Below, one piece after another: positions 14,324-26,007 of a stretch of DNA of 64,000 nucleotides. Position 1 is the stretch's first letter. The number at the start of each line of letters is the position of its first letter. This DNA comes from Emiliania huxleyi CCMP1516. Taxonomy: Eukaryota > Haptophyta > Isochrysidales > Noelaerhabdaceae. The notes under the pieces are model-generated. The model was not told the origin of the DNA. It did not search any database and saw nothing but the letters and a program-made list of their open reading frames with translations. The stretch spans positions 834,850-898,849 of the forward strand of contig NW_005200881.1 of assembly GCF_000372725.1 (NCBI RefSeq), given 5' to 3'. The position numbers and the translations under genes were made by a program.

Positions 14324-15262
14324 CTAGCGCCTCTTCTTCTTGGCCTTTCGGTCGATCTCCTCCTCCGACAGCCCCTGGCCTAGCTTTAGCACGGAGCGGC
14401 GCATCAGCTCGATGGGCTCGGAGCGGTCGACGCCCGGCTTGAAGACCGACGAGCCCGCGACGATGAGGTTGGCTCCCGCGGCCGCCGCCGCGTCGATGGT
14501 CGAAGGGCCGAGGCCGCCGTCCACCTGGATGTCGAGGTCCGGGTACTCGCTGCGCAGCGCGAGGACCTTGGGCATGCAGTTGGGCATAAACTTCTGCCCG
14601 CCGAAGCCCGGCTCCACCGTCATCACCAGCACCATGTCGACGAGCGCGACGACGGCGGAGAGCGCCTCGACCGCGGTGCCGGGCTTGATGGCGACGCCGA
14701 CCTGCATGCCGTGGTCGCGGATGAGCTTGACGACGGCCGCCACGTCGAGCTCGTCCTCCTCCATCGCCTCCAGGTGGAACGTGTAGCGTGCTCCCGCGCC
14801 CTTGGTCGAGCCGGCCACAGCCTCGACCCACTGCGACGGTCGCGAGACCATCATGTGGCAGTCGAGGTACGCGTCGGGCACGTGCTTGCGCAGGCTGGCC
14901 ACCACCGGGTGCGCAAACGACATGTTGGGCACAAAGTGCCCGTCCATCACGTCGAGGTGCAGCTCGTCTGCTCCCGCCGCCAGCACGCTCTTCGCCTCTG
15001 AGGCGAGGTCGGCGAGATCGCAGGCGAGCATGCTCGGCTGGATCTTGCAACACCGCTTGTGCGGCGGGCACTGGCACTGCCACTGGCCGTTTAAGGGGAC
15101 TGCCATTTTGGACCGTTGAGAGGTCTTGCGGTGCAGCGTGACAACCGGCAGCGCCAGCGGCGAGCGGGACACGAGCTCGCAACACCGAACCAGGGCTCGG
15201 AAGAAGAAAACCGTTAGCGGCAAGCGCCGACGATGCATATCATCTCCAAACCCAGATTCCAT
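14324..15262 (-). CDS. RPE: Ribulose-phosphate 3-epimerase
   Basis: 312 residues, single exon. It interconverts ribulose-5-phosphate and xylulose-5-phosphate in the Calvin cycle or pentose phosphate pathway. Core TIM-barrel motifs are intact: KIQPSMLACD, HLDVMDGHFVPN (metal His/Asp), DCHMMVSRP, VMTVEPGFGGQKF and VDGGLGPST. About 50 residues precede an internal Met (MAVPLNGQW). They are basic and hydrophobic and could be a targeting sequence, so both plastid and cytosolic forms are possible. The C-terminus ends in Lys/Arg. It starts 284 bp from the divergent ferrochelatase gene. Confidence 0.95.
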   Translation of the reverse strand: MESGFGDDMHRRRLPLTVFFFRALVRCCELVSRSPLALPVVTLHRKTSQRSKMAVPLNGQWQCQCPPHKRCCKIQPSMLACDLADLASEAKSVLAAGADELHLDVMDGHFVPNMSFAHPVVASLRKHVPDAYLDCHMMVSRPSQWVEAVAGSTKGAGARYTFHLEAMEEDELDVAAVVKLIRDHGMQVGVAIKPGTAVEALSAVVALVDMVLVMTVEPGFGGQKFMPNCMPKVLALRSEYPDLDIQVDGGLGPSTIDAAAAAGANLIVAGSSVFKPGVDRSEPIELMRRSVLKLGQGLSEEEIDRKAKKKRR

Positions 15263-15546
15263 AACCTAAAGATCTCCGTTATCTACTCGGCCAGCCAGGT
15301 CTCGCAGCGGGGGGAGGGAGGGTCTTGATAAAAAACTGCACACAAAACAAAACGCCTCAGTGGTCTGTGAGATCTATATAAACGACTGCCGCTTTGGAAA
15401 AAAAGGTACGGTGCTACAAAACGACACCACACACAATATACCTAAAACACACACGTTGTGCTCCCCCAGGTGGCCTGCGGGTGGGGGAGGGGTACCCACG
15501 ACGAAAGAGCTGGGCCGACGAGAGAGCGCCGGAGCTTTCCTAGATC

Positions 15547-17481
15547 ATGCCGGGGCCTCGCAGACGAGGTCGCCGAAGCTGCGCCCTGATCGCGCTCGCC
15601 GCGCCGTCGGCGAGCGCCTGGACGGGCTGCTGGCCGGCGCGCGGACGCGTCGAGCCGCGCGTCGCGTCGGATGCTCGGATGGTGCTCGCGATGCGGCCGT
15701 CGGCGCCTGCGGCGCTCGGGTCGTCCGGGGCGGACGTGGCGGAGGGCGAGAAGGTGGGCGTGCTGCTGCTGAACCTGGGCGGGCCGGACACGCTCGACCA
15801 GGTCGAGCCGTTCCTATACAACCTCTTCTCCGACCCGGAGATCATCACCCTGCCGGGCGCGGTGCGGTGGCTCAACGGGCCGCTCGCGTGGATCATCGCA
15901 AAGACGCGGGCGCCGATGTCGCGCGAGGGGTACAAGCAGGTGCTCGACGGCGGGTCGCCGCAGCTGCGCACCACCCTCGCGCAGGGAGCTGCGATCGAGG
16001 CCGCCCTCTCCACGCGCGGCGTGTCTGCCAAGTCGTACATCGGCATGCGGTACTGGCACGCGCCGCCGTGCAGAGGCGAGGAGGGGAGGAGGGGTCGGGT
16101 GGGGTGATGGGAGGCGGTGGCTGGCCGTAGGCACCCGTACACGGACGAGGCGCTCGCCGCCATCAAGGCGGACGGCGTGCAGCGCCTCGTCGTCCTCCCG
16201 CTCTACCCGCAGTTTTCGATCTCGACGTCTGGATCGTCGCTCCGCCTGCTCGAGCGGGAGTACTACCAGGACCAGCAGCTGCGGCTGCTCAAGAACGTGG
16301 TCATCCCGGCGTGGTACAACCGGCAGGGCTACGTCCACTCGATGGCGCGCCTCATCGCCAGCAGGACCGTCGCCGCCTCCTGCCGAGAGGAGAGGAGAGG
16401 AGAGGAGAGGAGGGGAGAGGAGAGGAGAGGAGAGGAGAGGAGAGGAGGGAAGAGGCGAGGAGAGGAGAGGAGAGGCGAGGAGGCGGAGGAGGAGCGAGAG
16501 GGGCGCGATTTGTGACGCGGCCCTTGTCTCCCGCAGGATCGACATGCTCCCCGAGGGGGAGCGGGCCGGGGCTCACGTCTTCTTCTCGGCGCACGGGCTG
16601 CCGCAAAAGTACGTGCAGGAGCTCGGCGACCCGTACCAGCAGCAGATCGAGGCAGCACTCCCGTAGACGCCCCCGAGACACCTCGTAGACGCCCCCGAGA
16701 CACCTCGTGGACGCCTCCGAGGCTCTTCCTGGACCCGTGCCCGAGGAGACCCGTGCCCTCTCCCCCCCCCCGACGGCTCCTCAGGCGACCGTCTCGTTTG
16801 TGATGGCGAGGCTGCGCGTGCTCGGCTACTCGAACCCAGACACGCTCGCGTACCAGTCGAAGGTTGGCCCCGTCCCGTGGCTGCAGCCGTACACGGACGA
16901 GAAGATCAAGGAGCTCGCCGGGGGCGGCGTCTCCTCGCTGGTGGTGGTGCGAACCTCTCGCGCGCCGGAGCCTCCGGTCGCCCCTTTCTTCCTCGCGACT
17001 GACTGCGACTGCGGCCCCTCCCTCTCAGGTGCCCATCTCCTTTGTGTCTGAGCACATCGAGACGCTCGAGGAGATCGACATCGAGTACCGCGAGCTGGCC
17101 GAGGAGGCGGGCATCACGCACTGGGAGCGCGTGCCCGCCCTCGGCGTCGAGGAGGACTTCATCGAAGACCTCGCATCGGCCGTCGTCGAGGCGCTGCCGC
17201 GGATGGAGCAGCGGCCGCTGCAGGAGATCGACGAGGGGAGGCCCGTCTCGCTGCGCGTCGTCAACGACCTCGTCTCGCTCCGCTCCAAGGAGGAGATCGG
17301 CGCCGAGTACGGGCCGGTGCGAGTGAGGAACTACCGGCGGGTCGGCTTCACGCCAAAGGCGGAGGTCATCAACGGCCGGATCGCCATGGCGGCCATCACC
17401 GTCGCCTCCCTCTCCTCGTACCTGCAGGGCGACCTCTGGGACGTGATCTACAACGGACGGATCCCCTTCGAGTGGTTCTGA
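15547..17481 (+). CDS. FECH: Ferrochelatase with C-terminal CAB-like motif (plastid type)
   Basis: Inserts Fe2+ into protoporphyrin IX, the last step of heme synthesis. Five exons: 15547-16055, 16131-16364, 16537-16651, 16785-16946 and 17029-17481. They total 1473 nt, or 490 residues. Family signatures are [23 protein letters not shown] (joined across intron 1), [16 protein letters not shown] with the active-site His, and [17 protein letters not shown]. The last about 45 residues contain [11 protein letters not shown], a chlorophyll-binding-like helix found in ferrochelatases of photosynthetic organisms. The first about 65 residues look like a plastid targeting region. Introns 1 and 3 read GC-AG, intron 4 GT-AG, and intron 2 appears to be GA-AG because only that donor keeps the frame. 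Confidence 0.93.
16384..16500 (+). repeat. GAGAGGAGAGG purine-rich intron repeat
   Basis: Almost pure GGAGAGGA repeats fill most of intron 2 of the ferrochelatase gene. The strand is polypurine and could form a triplex. Intron 3 (about 16663-16725) carries a different repeat, built on GACGCCCCCGAGACACCTCGT-like units. Confidence 0.85.
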
Positions 17482-18037
17482 GCGCCGCCGACGGGCGGAT
17501 AGCGAAACGGCGCAAGGCGTGCGCCAGAGCCGCGCGCATGAGGCCTGCAGAAGCGTCTGCGGGTGGCACGCCGGCGCGTCGCGGTGATATAAGTGGCGCT
17601 TGATGTGATGTGTGTCTGACTCGCTCTCGAGTACCCGACCGTAAATTGAAGGCTTCTCGAGCGCCTCTCTACTTTATAGGGGACGGATTGAAGATCTCCC
17701 TCGCAAACACACACCAGTCACCACAAGATTGTGCAGGGCGGGGGGACACATATGTCGGTGTCCAATGTCCCCAAAATTAGAATTTCTACTACAAATCGCC
17801 CATCTGCCATTTTATTTCTCTAGAGAGAGTAGAAGGCTGGCGTCGTCTGTGGGGCGGGGGGGCATCCAAAAAGGGAGAGAGAGTCGCATCTCAACCGTCA
17901 TACGTCAGTATCTCTCGACTCCGCGGCGCGGGTATCGAAGAGCTAGCTCAAGTACAACCGTACGCGAGCTACGGCTACGGGGCAATCTCTGCACAACCTA
18001 GTCTCACAGAGAGTTCACAGACCTTGCACCGTGTTAT
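17482..18037. other. Gap between convergent ferrochelatase and gene B
   Basis: 555 bp with no supported gene. Both flanking genes end here, so it must hold their 3' untranslated regions. Base composition drops toward AT relative to the coding DNA. I see no obvious RNA gene. Confidence 0.5.
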
Positions 18038-21000
18038 TCACACGGTCGCACACGCAGCCTCGATAGAGCTGCTCGAAACCGCGTGCTCGACGTGGTGTAG
18101 TCGATCCGGTTCCGGTGGGGCTCGCAACCCGCCCCTCGCGCCTGGCCTTGAATGTCTTTTGGGTCTGGCGGCAGCAGGTCTTGTTGTAGTGGGGCGAGGC
18201 TTGCGTCGGAGCTGGAGCTGCTTGACGTTGAGCGGGCGTGTCCGGCACGGATCGGCGCCCATGCCGCGCAGAACGTGACGCAAGCTCACCTTGCGGTGCT
18301 CAGGCGACGGGTAGAGCGGCACAGCCATCGTGTCGAACAGCCTGTACGGCGGCTGCTGCAACACCAACGGCGTCTGCTGAAAAAACAACCGGAATGGGCA
18401 GCCGCCGCGGCTGGGGGCCTGCTCGGCGACGAGCGCAATAGCGATGCGTCGGTCCATCGCCCGTTGGACGAGTCGAGCTACGCACCCACCCTCGTCGAGG
18501 AAGATGCGTTTGGTGAGGTAGAGCAACAGCACCGTGTGGCCTTGTGGTGTGTCTGGCGGGTCGGCGGTGGCGGCGTCGAGCGTGTCGTCCGCCTTGCGGA
18601 TAGCGACCATATCGTCCGTTCCGGCCCACGGCTTTGACACAACGCCGCCATAAGCTTCGTCTGCTTCCCCCTTGACCTCCTCTGCCAGAGGAAAGGCCCC
18701 GTCATTACCACGACACACCAAAATCGTGACGGGGCCTCGAAAGGCATACGGCCCGACCTCGCCTGGCACCATCACTCCGGCTGCGAGCTCAGCCTGATGC
18801 ACCGACAGCGAGCGCCGCGAGTGAAGCTGCGCAGGGAAGTGGCCCAGCATGCGGAGGGCTATAGCCTTGAGCGACTCGAGCTGGAATGCGTGCACGCGAA
18901 CCCACACGACCGGGTCTTGCTCCTCAAACACCGCTGCCACCACCTCGGCCGGGCCAGAGTAGGAGGGGTGCCCTGACGGGGCCTCCTCGGTGCAGTTCTC
19001 GCGGCACTCGGCCTGCAGCGCCGCGAGCGAGGCGCCGCCCTTGGCGGTGTCCGCCTCGTGCACGGTGATGACTGGCCGAGTCGAGGCAAGAGCCGCGTAG
19101 AGCTCGCGGCGACAGTTGAAGCTCTCAAAGTAGCCCGCCGAGAGGAAGATGATGAAGGTTGCTGCGTCCGCCACCGACTCCTCTAGCCTTCCCACGTCGT
19201 CCAGGTTGTCAACGTCCAGCCAAATTTGGATGCCAGGAAGCAGCAACTGAAGTTGACGCACGATCACGTGTGCTTGGTCCTGCCCTGTCGCCCACGCGTG
19301 CGAGATGAAGCCGTGGTAGTGGCACTCGGCAGGCAGCTCGAGGGACGGGGGGCGGCCGTTGCAGGCGAGGCGAATAGTGGGTGCGCGTACGGCGCTCAGG
19401 GTCTTGAGACCGACGACAAGCACGGAGAGGATGAACATGGCGGCGGTGAGCGCAATGACAAGCTCGCTGGCGGCGCGTGCATTACGTAAGCCGACGAGGG
19501 TGTAGCATTCGTCCTCGTACGCTTCACCGCCGCATAGCTGGACCGCTACTCCCGCGACGAAGCAGCAGTTGAGCATCAGATTGGCGATGCACGCGAGGTA
19601 GAGGTCGTCATCGCGCTTGTACGGGCGGGCGAGGGCGAGGGCGGCCAGAAAGAGGGACGTTATGAAAGAGGCGACAAGAAGGCGCAGCAGCTTGCTCGAG
19701 CCGTACTCAGCGTCGATGAAAAGCACCAGCGAGGTCAATAAGAGCTTGCGCGCGATATCAAAGACCTCCCAAAAGAGGAAGCCCGCGTCGTAGTCGCGCC
19801 AGAGAAAACGGCACGCTCGGGCGAGGAGCGTGAAGTGGTGCGCTCGCACCGAGGACCGGATCCAGAGCAGCAGCGCGAGGAAGGTGAGCGGGACGAGCAC
19901 CGGCCAGAGCACAAAGAAGGCCCAAAAGTAGGCATGGAGGCCGCGGAACTCGCTGTCGTCGCCACTGCAGCGCACGTCGAGGTCGGCCACGAGGTAGCTA
20001 CTCCGCTCACCCGTGAAGACGTTCGTACCAAACGACTCACAATGCCGCGCCTCGAAGATGGAGCGAGAGACGGAGGGCAGCACGAGGTAGGCGACGAGGA
20101 TGGCCCAGTAGAGGAGGTCGTTCAGTGCCTGGTGGCCAACGACACGCCAGTCCTTCTCCCCTCGCACAAACATCGCCACAAGAGCGCGGGACGCGAGGAC
20201 GGCTGCACCAAGAAGAATAACCGCAAACGGCCACAAGCCACTGAGCAGGAGCCGCCACCGCATCGACCCGAGGCAGGCGGGCGGGTAGGTGAGGCCGAGC
20301 ATGTCGAGGTCGAGCTTGTCGAACGCGTCGTTCCAGGTCGTAAAGTCCTCGTGGAGATGGACGCCGTAGACGGAGCTGAGCGTCGTGCAGACCTGGTAGA
20401 AGCTGACCAGGATCTTGAGCTTGGGCTGGACGCCGACATACGAAACGACGAGTGCGAGCCGGTGGGCAAAGCAGACCCCACAACGGCCGCACGCCGCTGT
20501 GCGGGTGAAAGTGAGGTATAGAAGAAGCCCAATCCCCGCTGCAGCAGTGAAGGTCCCCGCTAGGATGCCGAACCTCTCAGCCAACGCTGGGCAGTCGGTG
20601 CAGCCACGCTTGTCCTCGTCGAAGTATTGCGCCTCGCTCACGCACCACTCGCAGAGCGGGCCGGTGTGACCCGCGTCGCAGCCCCAGCCCGCACCTTCCG
20701 CACCTTCTTCGAGGTAGGGGTGGTGGCTAGACGTATCGCCCGAGCCGATGCAGTAGTCTGAGTGTGTGCACGCGTAAACGTCGTCGGTGAGGTGCGAGTC
20801 GCGCCAGAAGCCGCGAGGCACGCCGAGGGTCTCGAGGGTGGTGCTTGGCAAGCTGCAGTCTGCGTGCGGCGGACAGTCCTTGCAGTGATGGGTGGGCGCA
20901 GCAAAGACGTCGGATGGCGAGACGCTCGAGTTCTGCAAGTAGTAGCCCGCCTTGCACACGCCGCAGTAGCTGCTACCCAGGCCGCTGGAGTCGGTCAGGT

Positions 21001-22813
21001 GCGGGCAGGGGTTGCAGTCGTCCTCGCCGGCGTTGGAGGCGTACGTGCCCTCAGGACACGCGAAGCACGACTCGCTCCCTAGCACCGAGCTGTGGCCTTT
21101 GGGGCAGTCCTCGCACGCGTCAGACCCCGACGTATCTGCAAACGTGCCGGGCCGGCACGGCTTGCAAGTGGCGTCGTTTACAGCCCCTCGTACGGCGCTC
21201 GAGGTCCCCACGGGGCAGACTTGACAGGCGCTGCTTGTGTTGGAGCCGTTGTGGGGGTTGAAGGTGCCGGCGGGGCACGCCTACGACAGGAGAGCGACGC
21301 CTGACGACTCCGAAATGCGCATGTGGAGCGGGCGAGGTGCTCCAACCTCCCTCACCATCGACGTGGCCGCACCGCTTTTATCGCAGTACCCGCCCGCGGA
21401 GCATTCGATGCATTCCGTCGCCCCACTCGTCGCGGTGTACGAGCCTGGTCGGCAGGGCAGGCACTGACTGGAGCCACTGGACGGCTGGTACTCGCCAGGG
21501 GCGCACTTCATGCAGTCCGACATGTCCACGGCTTGCCTGTTGGGCATGCGGGTGCCTTCCGGGCATGGCACGGGAAGGACGGTCCCCTCCGGGCAGTAAT
21601 GGCCCTTAGGGCATGGGCCGCTGCAAGTGGACGAGGCGAGATTCGGCGCGTTCCCATAGTGACCGGCGGCGCATTTGTGGTCGCAGCCGGTCAAGTCGCC
21701 GTGCTGTTGCCCGAGGTTTGGCATCCAGTAACCGAGCTTGCAGTCTGCCCTCGTCAGCGGCGAGGCGGCGAGGATGGTCATGTCGCCGGGGGCGGCGTTG
21801 CCGACGAAGCTCGTGTTGAGGAGCTGCGCTTCACACGTGCAACCCCTGCTCGAGCTATAGAAGAGGGCGGAGGGAGGCGCATCCGCCCAATTGTCGAAGA
21901 AGCGCGAGTCGAAGAGGTCGAGGTCCTCCACCGAAAGCAAGTACAGTGCGCCCCCCTCGGTCGATTTGGAGCGTTCGAAGGTGGTGCCACTGACCAAGAC
22001 CTGATCGGCGAGCATAGCCATTGCGGCACCGCCATAATCTCCGGCAGAGCAGTCCGTGTAGGTGACGTTGATCATCGACATGTTGCCGTCCCGCACGTAC
22101 AAGCCACCGCCATGGAAAACCGCAGAACAGCGGGTGACGGTGACGTTTGTCATAGAGATGTCGTCGCATCCTTTGAGAAACATGCCACCGCCCCTGGCGC
22201 CCGTGCAATCGGCAAATGAACCAGCCGCAACCACGACGCTCCCAACATTCTCGACGTATACTGCCCCTCCGGCGGCGCTGTATACGGAGGAAGCGTCCTC
22301 GCCCACTGCGGTGGCCGAGCAACCCGTATACCCGACGTTGTTCATCGAGATCTTTCCGCTGTCCTTTACAAACACAGCGCCGCCTAGCGCGCCAGAGACC
22401 GAACAATTGCTGAAGGTGACGTCACTCAGCTCAATGTCGCCTGCGGCAACCGCTTTGATGGCACCACCATCCTCCCACTGTTCGGCCCTCCCGTTTGCGA
22501 GGCGCAGCCCCTGCAGTGAGAGGCTGCAGCCGTCAGAGAGGACAAAGATCCGCGAGGATCCCCCGCCGTCGAGGATCGCAGCCAATTCGCTGCCGCTGCG
22601 GACCGAGAGGTGGATGCTGTCGTTGCAACTGGCTGGGCTGCTGAAGCGGAGGCGGGCGCCTGGCTCGAGGCAGACGCTAGCATTGCGGCCCTCGGCAATG
22701 GCGGCGTCGATCTCAGACTGAACGCCTTGTGCACTGCCCACCCGGCAGTCGGGCGGCGGCGGCGGCGGCGGCGTGAATGTCGCCGCCGCCGCCACCAGCG
22801 CCGCCATCACCAT
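18038..22813 (-). CDS. Receptor-like gene B: beta-helix, Cys-rich modules, about 8 membrane helices, TIR domain and a second TIR-like copy
   Basis: Two exons (22813-21356 and 21280-18038; GT-AG intron with TAG acceptor) give 1566 residues. The N-terminal Met precedes an Ala-rich hydrophobic stretch. Residues about 60-370 are repetitive (GGAVFVKDSG, GGGMFLKG, GGGLYVRDG, GGALYL), typical of a right-handed parallel beta-helix. Residues about 390-720 are Cys-rich GCC2/GCC3 modules. About eight membrane segments lie between residues 723 and 1114. The TIR domain is at about 1140-1270 (HGFISHAWATGQDQ, IWLDVDNLDD, FLSAGYFESFNCRRELYAAL). Glu1212 sits where catalytic Glu lies in NAD-cleaving TIRs. Residues about 1400-1500 look like a degraded repeat of the TIR second half. 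Likely a cell-surface sensor with NAD-cleaving or adaptor signalling inside; that role is inferred. Confidence 0.85.
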
Positions 22814-23267
22814 CACACGCGGCTTGGTAGGCTTGGAAGCGGCCGTCGTGCGTCCAGTTGGTCGAGTCTTCGGATGCGGATCCCTCAGGATGACGGAAGG
22901 GTCGCGTTTCTTGTTTGTGCCTATGTTGTTGAATCCAAATTCCAGTAGAAACCCGAACAGAGACGGCGACAGGTGAATCAAGGAGGGAGAAGAAGACAGA
23001 TGTGGTGTGTCGGAGCTTTTGTGTTTCTTTGTGCCGTGTCGTGTGAAATACACATGAATCGTGCGTGTGCGAAAGTGTACTTAAATTCTTTGTGCCTGCG
23101 AGCCTGGCGAGGTACTTCCAGCCTGCTGTGAAAACAGCTGACGCAGTCTCGCCGGGCTCGCCCCAGCATCTCGGGTTCCCTCGGCCCCCCGGGCAAGGGG
23201 GGACCCCGAGGCGTGGGAGTGCCTCGCCCAGCTGCGAGCCGCGAGCCTGATATGTGTGTGTGTGTAC
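22814..23267. promoter_or_regulatory. Divergent intergenic region between gene B and the RAP-methyltransferase gene
   Basis: About 450 bp between two divergent start codons, so it should hold both promoters and 5' untranslated regions. It is less GC-rich than the flanking coding DNA, and a (TG)n run lies at 23254-23265, just before the right-hand start. No clear TATA box or known operator is recognised. Confidence 0.45.
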
Positions 23268-25725
23268 ATGTCCAAGCGTGCTCTCCACGACGCTGCTCGA
23301 GCGCGCACACTCCTCGCCGACTACACCTGCGAGGTGCGCGGCCCAAAGCAAGCTCAGGAGCACCGCTGCACGCTGTCGCTGCTGTCCAAGGGCGGTCGTC
23401 CCGAGCACACCGCGACGGGTGAGTGGTGTCCGCGACGGGCGAAGGCCGAAGAGTCGGCGGCCGCGGCATGCCTCCTCACCCTGGACAGCAGCAGCACAGG
23501 CCCGACCAGGCCGCCCAAGCCCTCTCGCACCGCGGCGGCAGCGCCGTATGAGGAGGGGCGCAAGCCCAACCCGCGCCGCCTCCTCTACCTGCTCAACAAT
23601 GCCGACCGGGACGAGGTTTGCCGCCTCCATCGCCAGTGGCGCGACCGCTTCTCTCCCACCCACCTCTCTTGTGCTTGGACCGTGCTCGGCCGTTCGCTCG
23701 CGAGCGAGCCAGCCGCGGCCCGGACCCGGTGGATCGAGCAGAGGCGAGAGGCGCTCGACGCGCTCGGGGCTGCGACGCTCGCCAGCTTTGGCGCGTCATA
23801 CGGCCACCGTGAGCTCGCAAACACGCTCGCCGGCCTCGCAAAGGTCTACGGCGGCGGCCACGGCGCGCCCTCGCACCGGCAGGAGGCTCGGCGGCTCCTC
23901 TCGGCGGCAGCTCCGGTGGCGGCGCGCCTCGCGGGCAGCATGAGCCCGCAGGAGGTTGCCAGTCTGGTGTGGGCCTTCTCGCGGCTCCTGTTTCGGGCGG
24001 CCGCCGTGTTTGACGCGGCAGCCGAGCGCAGCCTGGAGCTGCTCGCTGCCGGCAGCAAGGGAGGTGAGGGCGTGCGGCCCTTCGAGCCGCTCGAGGTGAG
24101 CTCGCTCGCGCTGTCCTTCGCGCAGCAGCCGCACGACGCACCCGCCCTCTTCGACGCGATCGCCGGCTGGGCCTTGCGGGCGGAGGCCACGCCGCGGCTC
24201 CCGCTCTTCGACGCGCAGGGCGTGTGCAACCTCCTCTGGTCGTTTGCTGCCACGGACCACGCGGGCGGCGCGCCGGGAGGCGGCGAGGGAGGCGGCGAGG
24301 GAGGCGGCGAGGGAGGCGGCGAGGGAGGCGGCGAGGGAGGCGGAAGGGAGAGGGAAGGGGCGGGGAGGGAGGGCGTGCTCCGCCTGATGGCGGCGTGTGA
24401 GCGGCGGGTCGCTGAGCTGAGCGACGCGCTGACGCCGTCGAACCTCACCCAGCTGCAGCAGTGGCTGCTCTGGTGGGAGGAGGAGCAGGGCGCCTCCTCG
24501 GCGCTGGCGCAGCCCCTCCGCGCGCGCTGCGCCGCCGCGATGCAAGGCGCAGACGTGCGGGAGGGGCACCATCTCTCCCGGCTGCAGGCGAGGTCAAGCC
24601 GAGATGAAGCCGAGATCTGGCCGAGATCGAGTCGACGTGAGGGATGGCAGCCACACTCTCCCATTGCAGGCGAGCGTCGGTCGCGCTCTCGAGGGCCTCG
24701 GCGTGCCTCACGCCTCGGAGAGTACCCTCGCCTCGGGCTACAGCCTCGACTTTGTCCTCGGCGCGGGCGGGCCCGCCGCAGTGAGCAGCGCCGCAGAGAG
24801 CAGCGCCGCCTCTCGTCTCGCCCTCGAGGAGGGCGGGCCGCGCCGCGTTGGAGCGGGTGTGGGCAGCGTCTCTCCACGCCTTGCATGTTGTGCACAGGTG
24901 GACGGGCCGCACCACTTCACGTCGGAGGGCGCCCCCTCGGGCGCGACGCGTCTCAAGCGGAGGCAGCTGCGCGCCCTCGGCTGGACAGTGCTCAGCGTGC
25001 CTCACTCCGAGTGGGCTCGCCGCCCCGAGCCGGCGCGCGCCGAGTGGCTGCGTCAGCTGCTCGCCTCTGCCGCGCCAGGACCGCCCGCGCCGCCGCCCGC
25101 CCCTCCGGCTGCTTGCGGCGCCGCTTCGGAGGCGAGCGCGCTGCGGGCGGTCGCTGCGGCGTTTGCGCAGGTGGACGGGTACGGGGTGGCTCGGGATGCG
25201 AAGCGGCGGCAGCGGGAGAGCGGCGTGTACCTCGAGGGGATTCAGTACGGCGAGGTGGATCCGTCCGCCTTCGCGAAGGCCTTGGGGTGGGTGAGCCCTG
25301 CGGACGGGGAGAGGTTCGTCGACCTCGGCAGCGGCACCGGCAAGGCGGTGCTCACCGCGGCGGCCCTCCACCGCTTCAGCTGCGCGACCGGCGTGGAGCT
25401 GCTCGAGCCGCTCCACGCCGCCGCGCAACGGGCGCGCGCTGCGCTGCCGCCCGAAGCGCTGCGCGCCGCCGAGGTGCGGCTGCTGTGCGGAGACGCGTTC
25501 AAGCACCCGTGGGCGGAGGAGGGCGGCGTCGTCTTTTGCACTCTGACTTGCCTCACCGACGAGGCGATTGCGGCGCTCGAGCGGGGGTGCGAGCGCTTGC
25601 CCCGCGGCGCACGCCTGATTGTGACGACGCGCGAGCTGAAGTGCCACTGCCTGAGGCTCCTCCGTCGGGAGAAGCTGCCGTACGGCAAGGGTTCCCTGCT
25701 CTTCCTCGCGTACGAACGGGTGTGA
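23268..25725 (+). CDS. dsRBD-like / octotricopeptide-RAP RNA-binding protein fused to a SAM methyltransferase
   Basis: Three exons (23268-24587, 24670-24780, 24898-25725) give 752 residues in frame. Residues about 10-72 resemble a double-stranded RNA-binding domain (YTCEVRG, then a Lys/Arg/Ala-rich helix). Residues about 180-350 carry FASTK/OPR-type helical repeats (ELANTLAGLAKVY, EVASLVWAFSRL, GVCNLLWSFA). A Gly-Glu repeat follows. Residues about 441-525 are a RAP domain (YSLDFVL, VDGPHHF, RRQLRALGWTVLSVPHSEW). Residues about 560-752 are a Rossmann methyltransferase with motif I VDLGSGTGKAV at about 618, closest by eye to DOT1-like enzymes. RAP and methyltransferase share one exon, so the fusion does not depend on splicing. 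RAP proteins usually act in organelles, so an organellar RNA methylation factor is plausible. Intron 1 is GC-AG and intron 2 GT-AG. Confidence 0.85.
24282..24345 (+). repeat. In-frame GGCGAGGGAGGC repeat
   Basis: Five to six copies of a 12-bp unit encode Gly-Glu-Gly-Gly repeats between the helical repeats and the RAP domain of the fusion protein. This is probably a flexible linker. Confidence 0.9.
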
Positions 25726-26007
25726 CTGTGAGCCTTTTGCCTTGTGTGGGTTGGTTTTGACTTTTGTCTCTCTCTTCTTGAGAACGAGTTCTCCCTGCAC
25801 GGAACGCGGCCGGCACAACTCGGGTCTCTCTCACGAATACTGTATCCTCCAAGTGAAACCCCGCACAGTGCGAACACACAAAACTCCATGCAAAACACGC
25901 GTACCGACGGGCTGGCCTGTGCACCTGTACGCGCCCTACCGAAAACAGAGAGTAAACACCGCCCCAAGCAGGCCTTTCTGTTCGAGCCCACCGTGCGCCG
26001 GTTTCGG

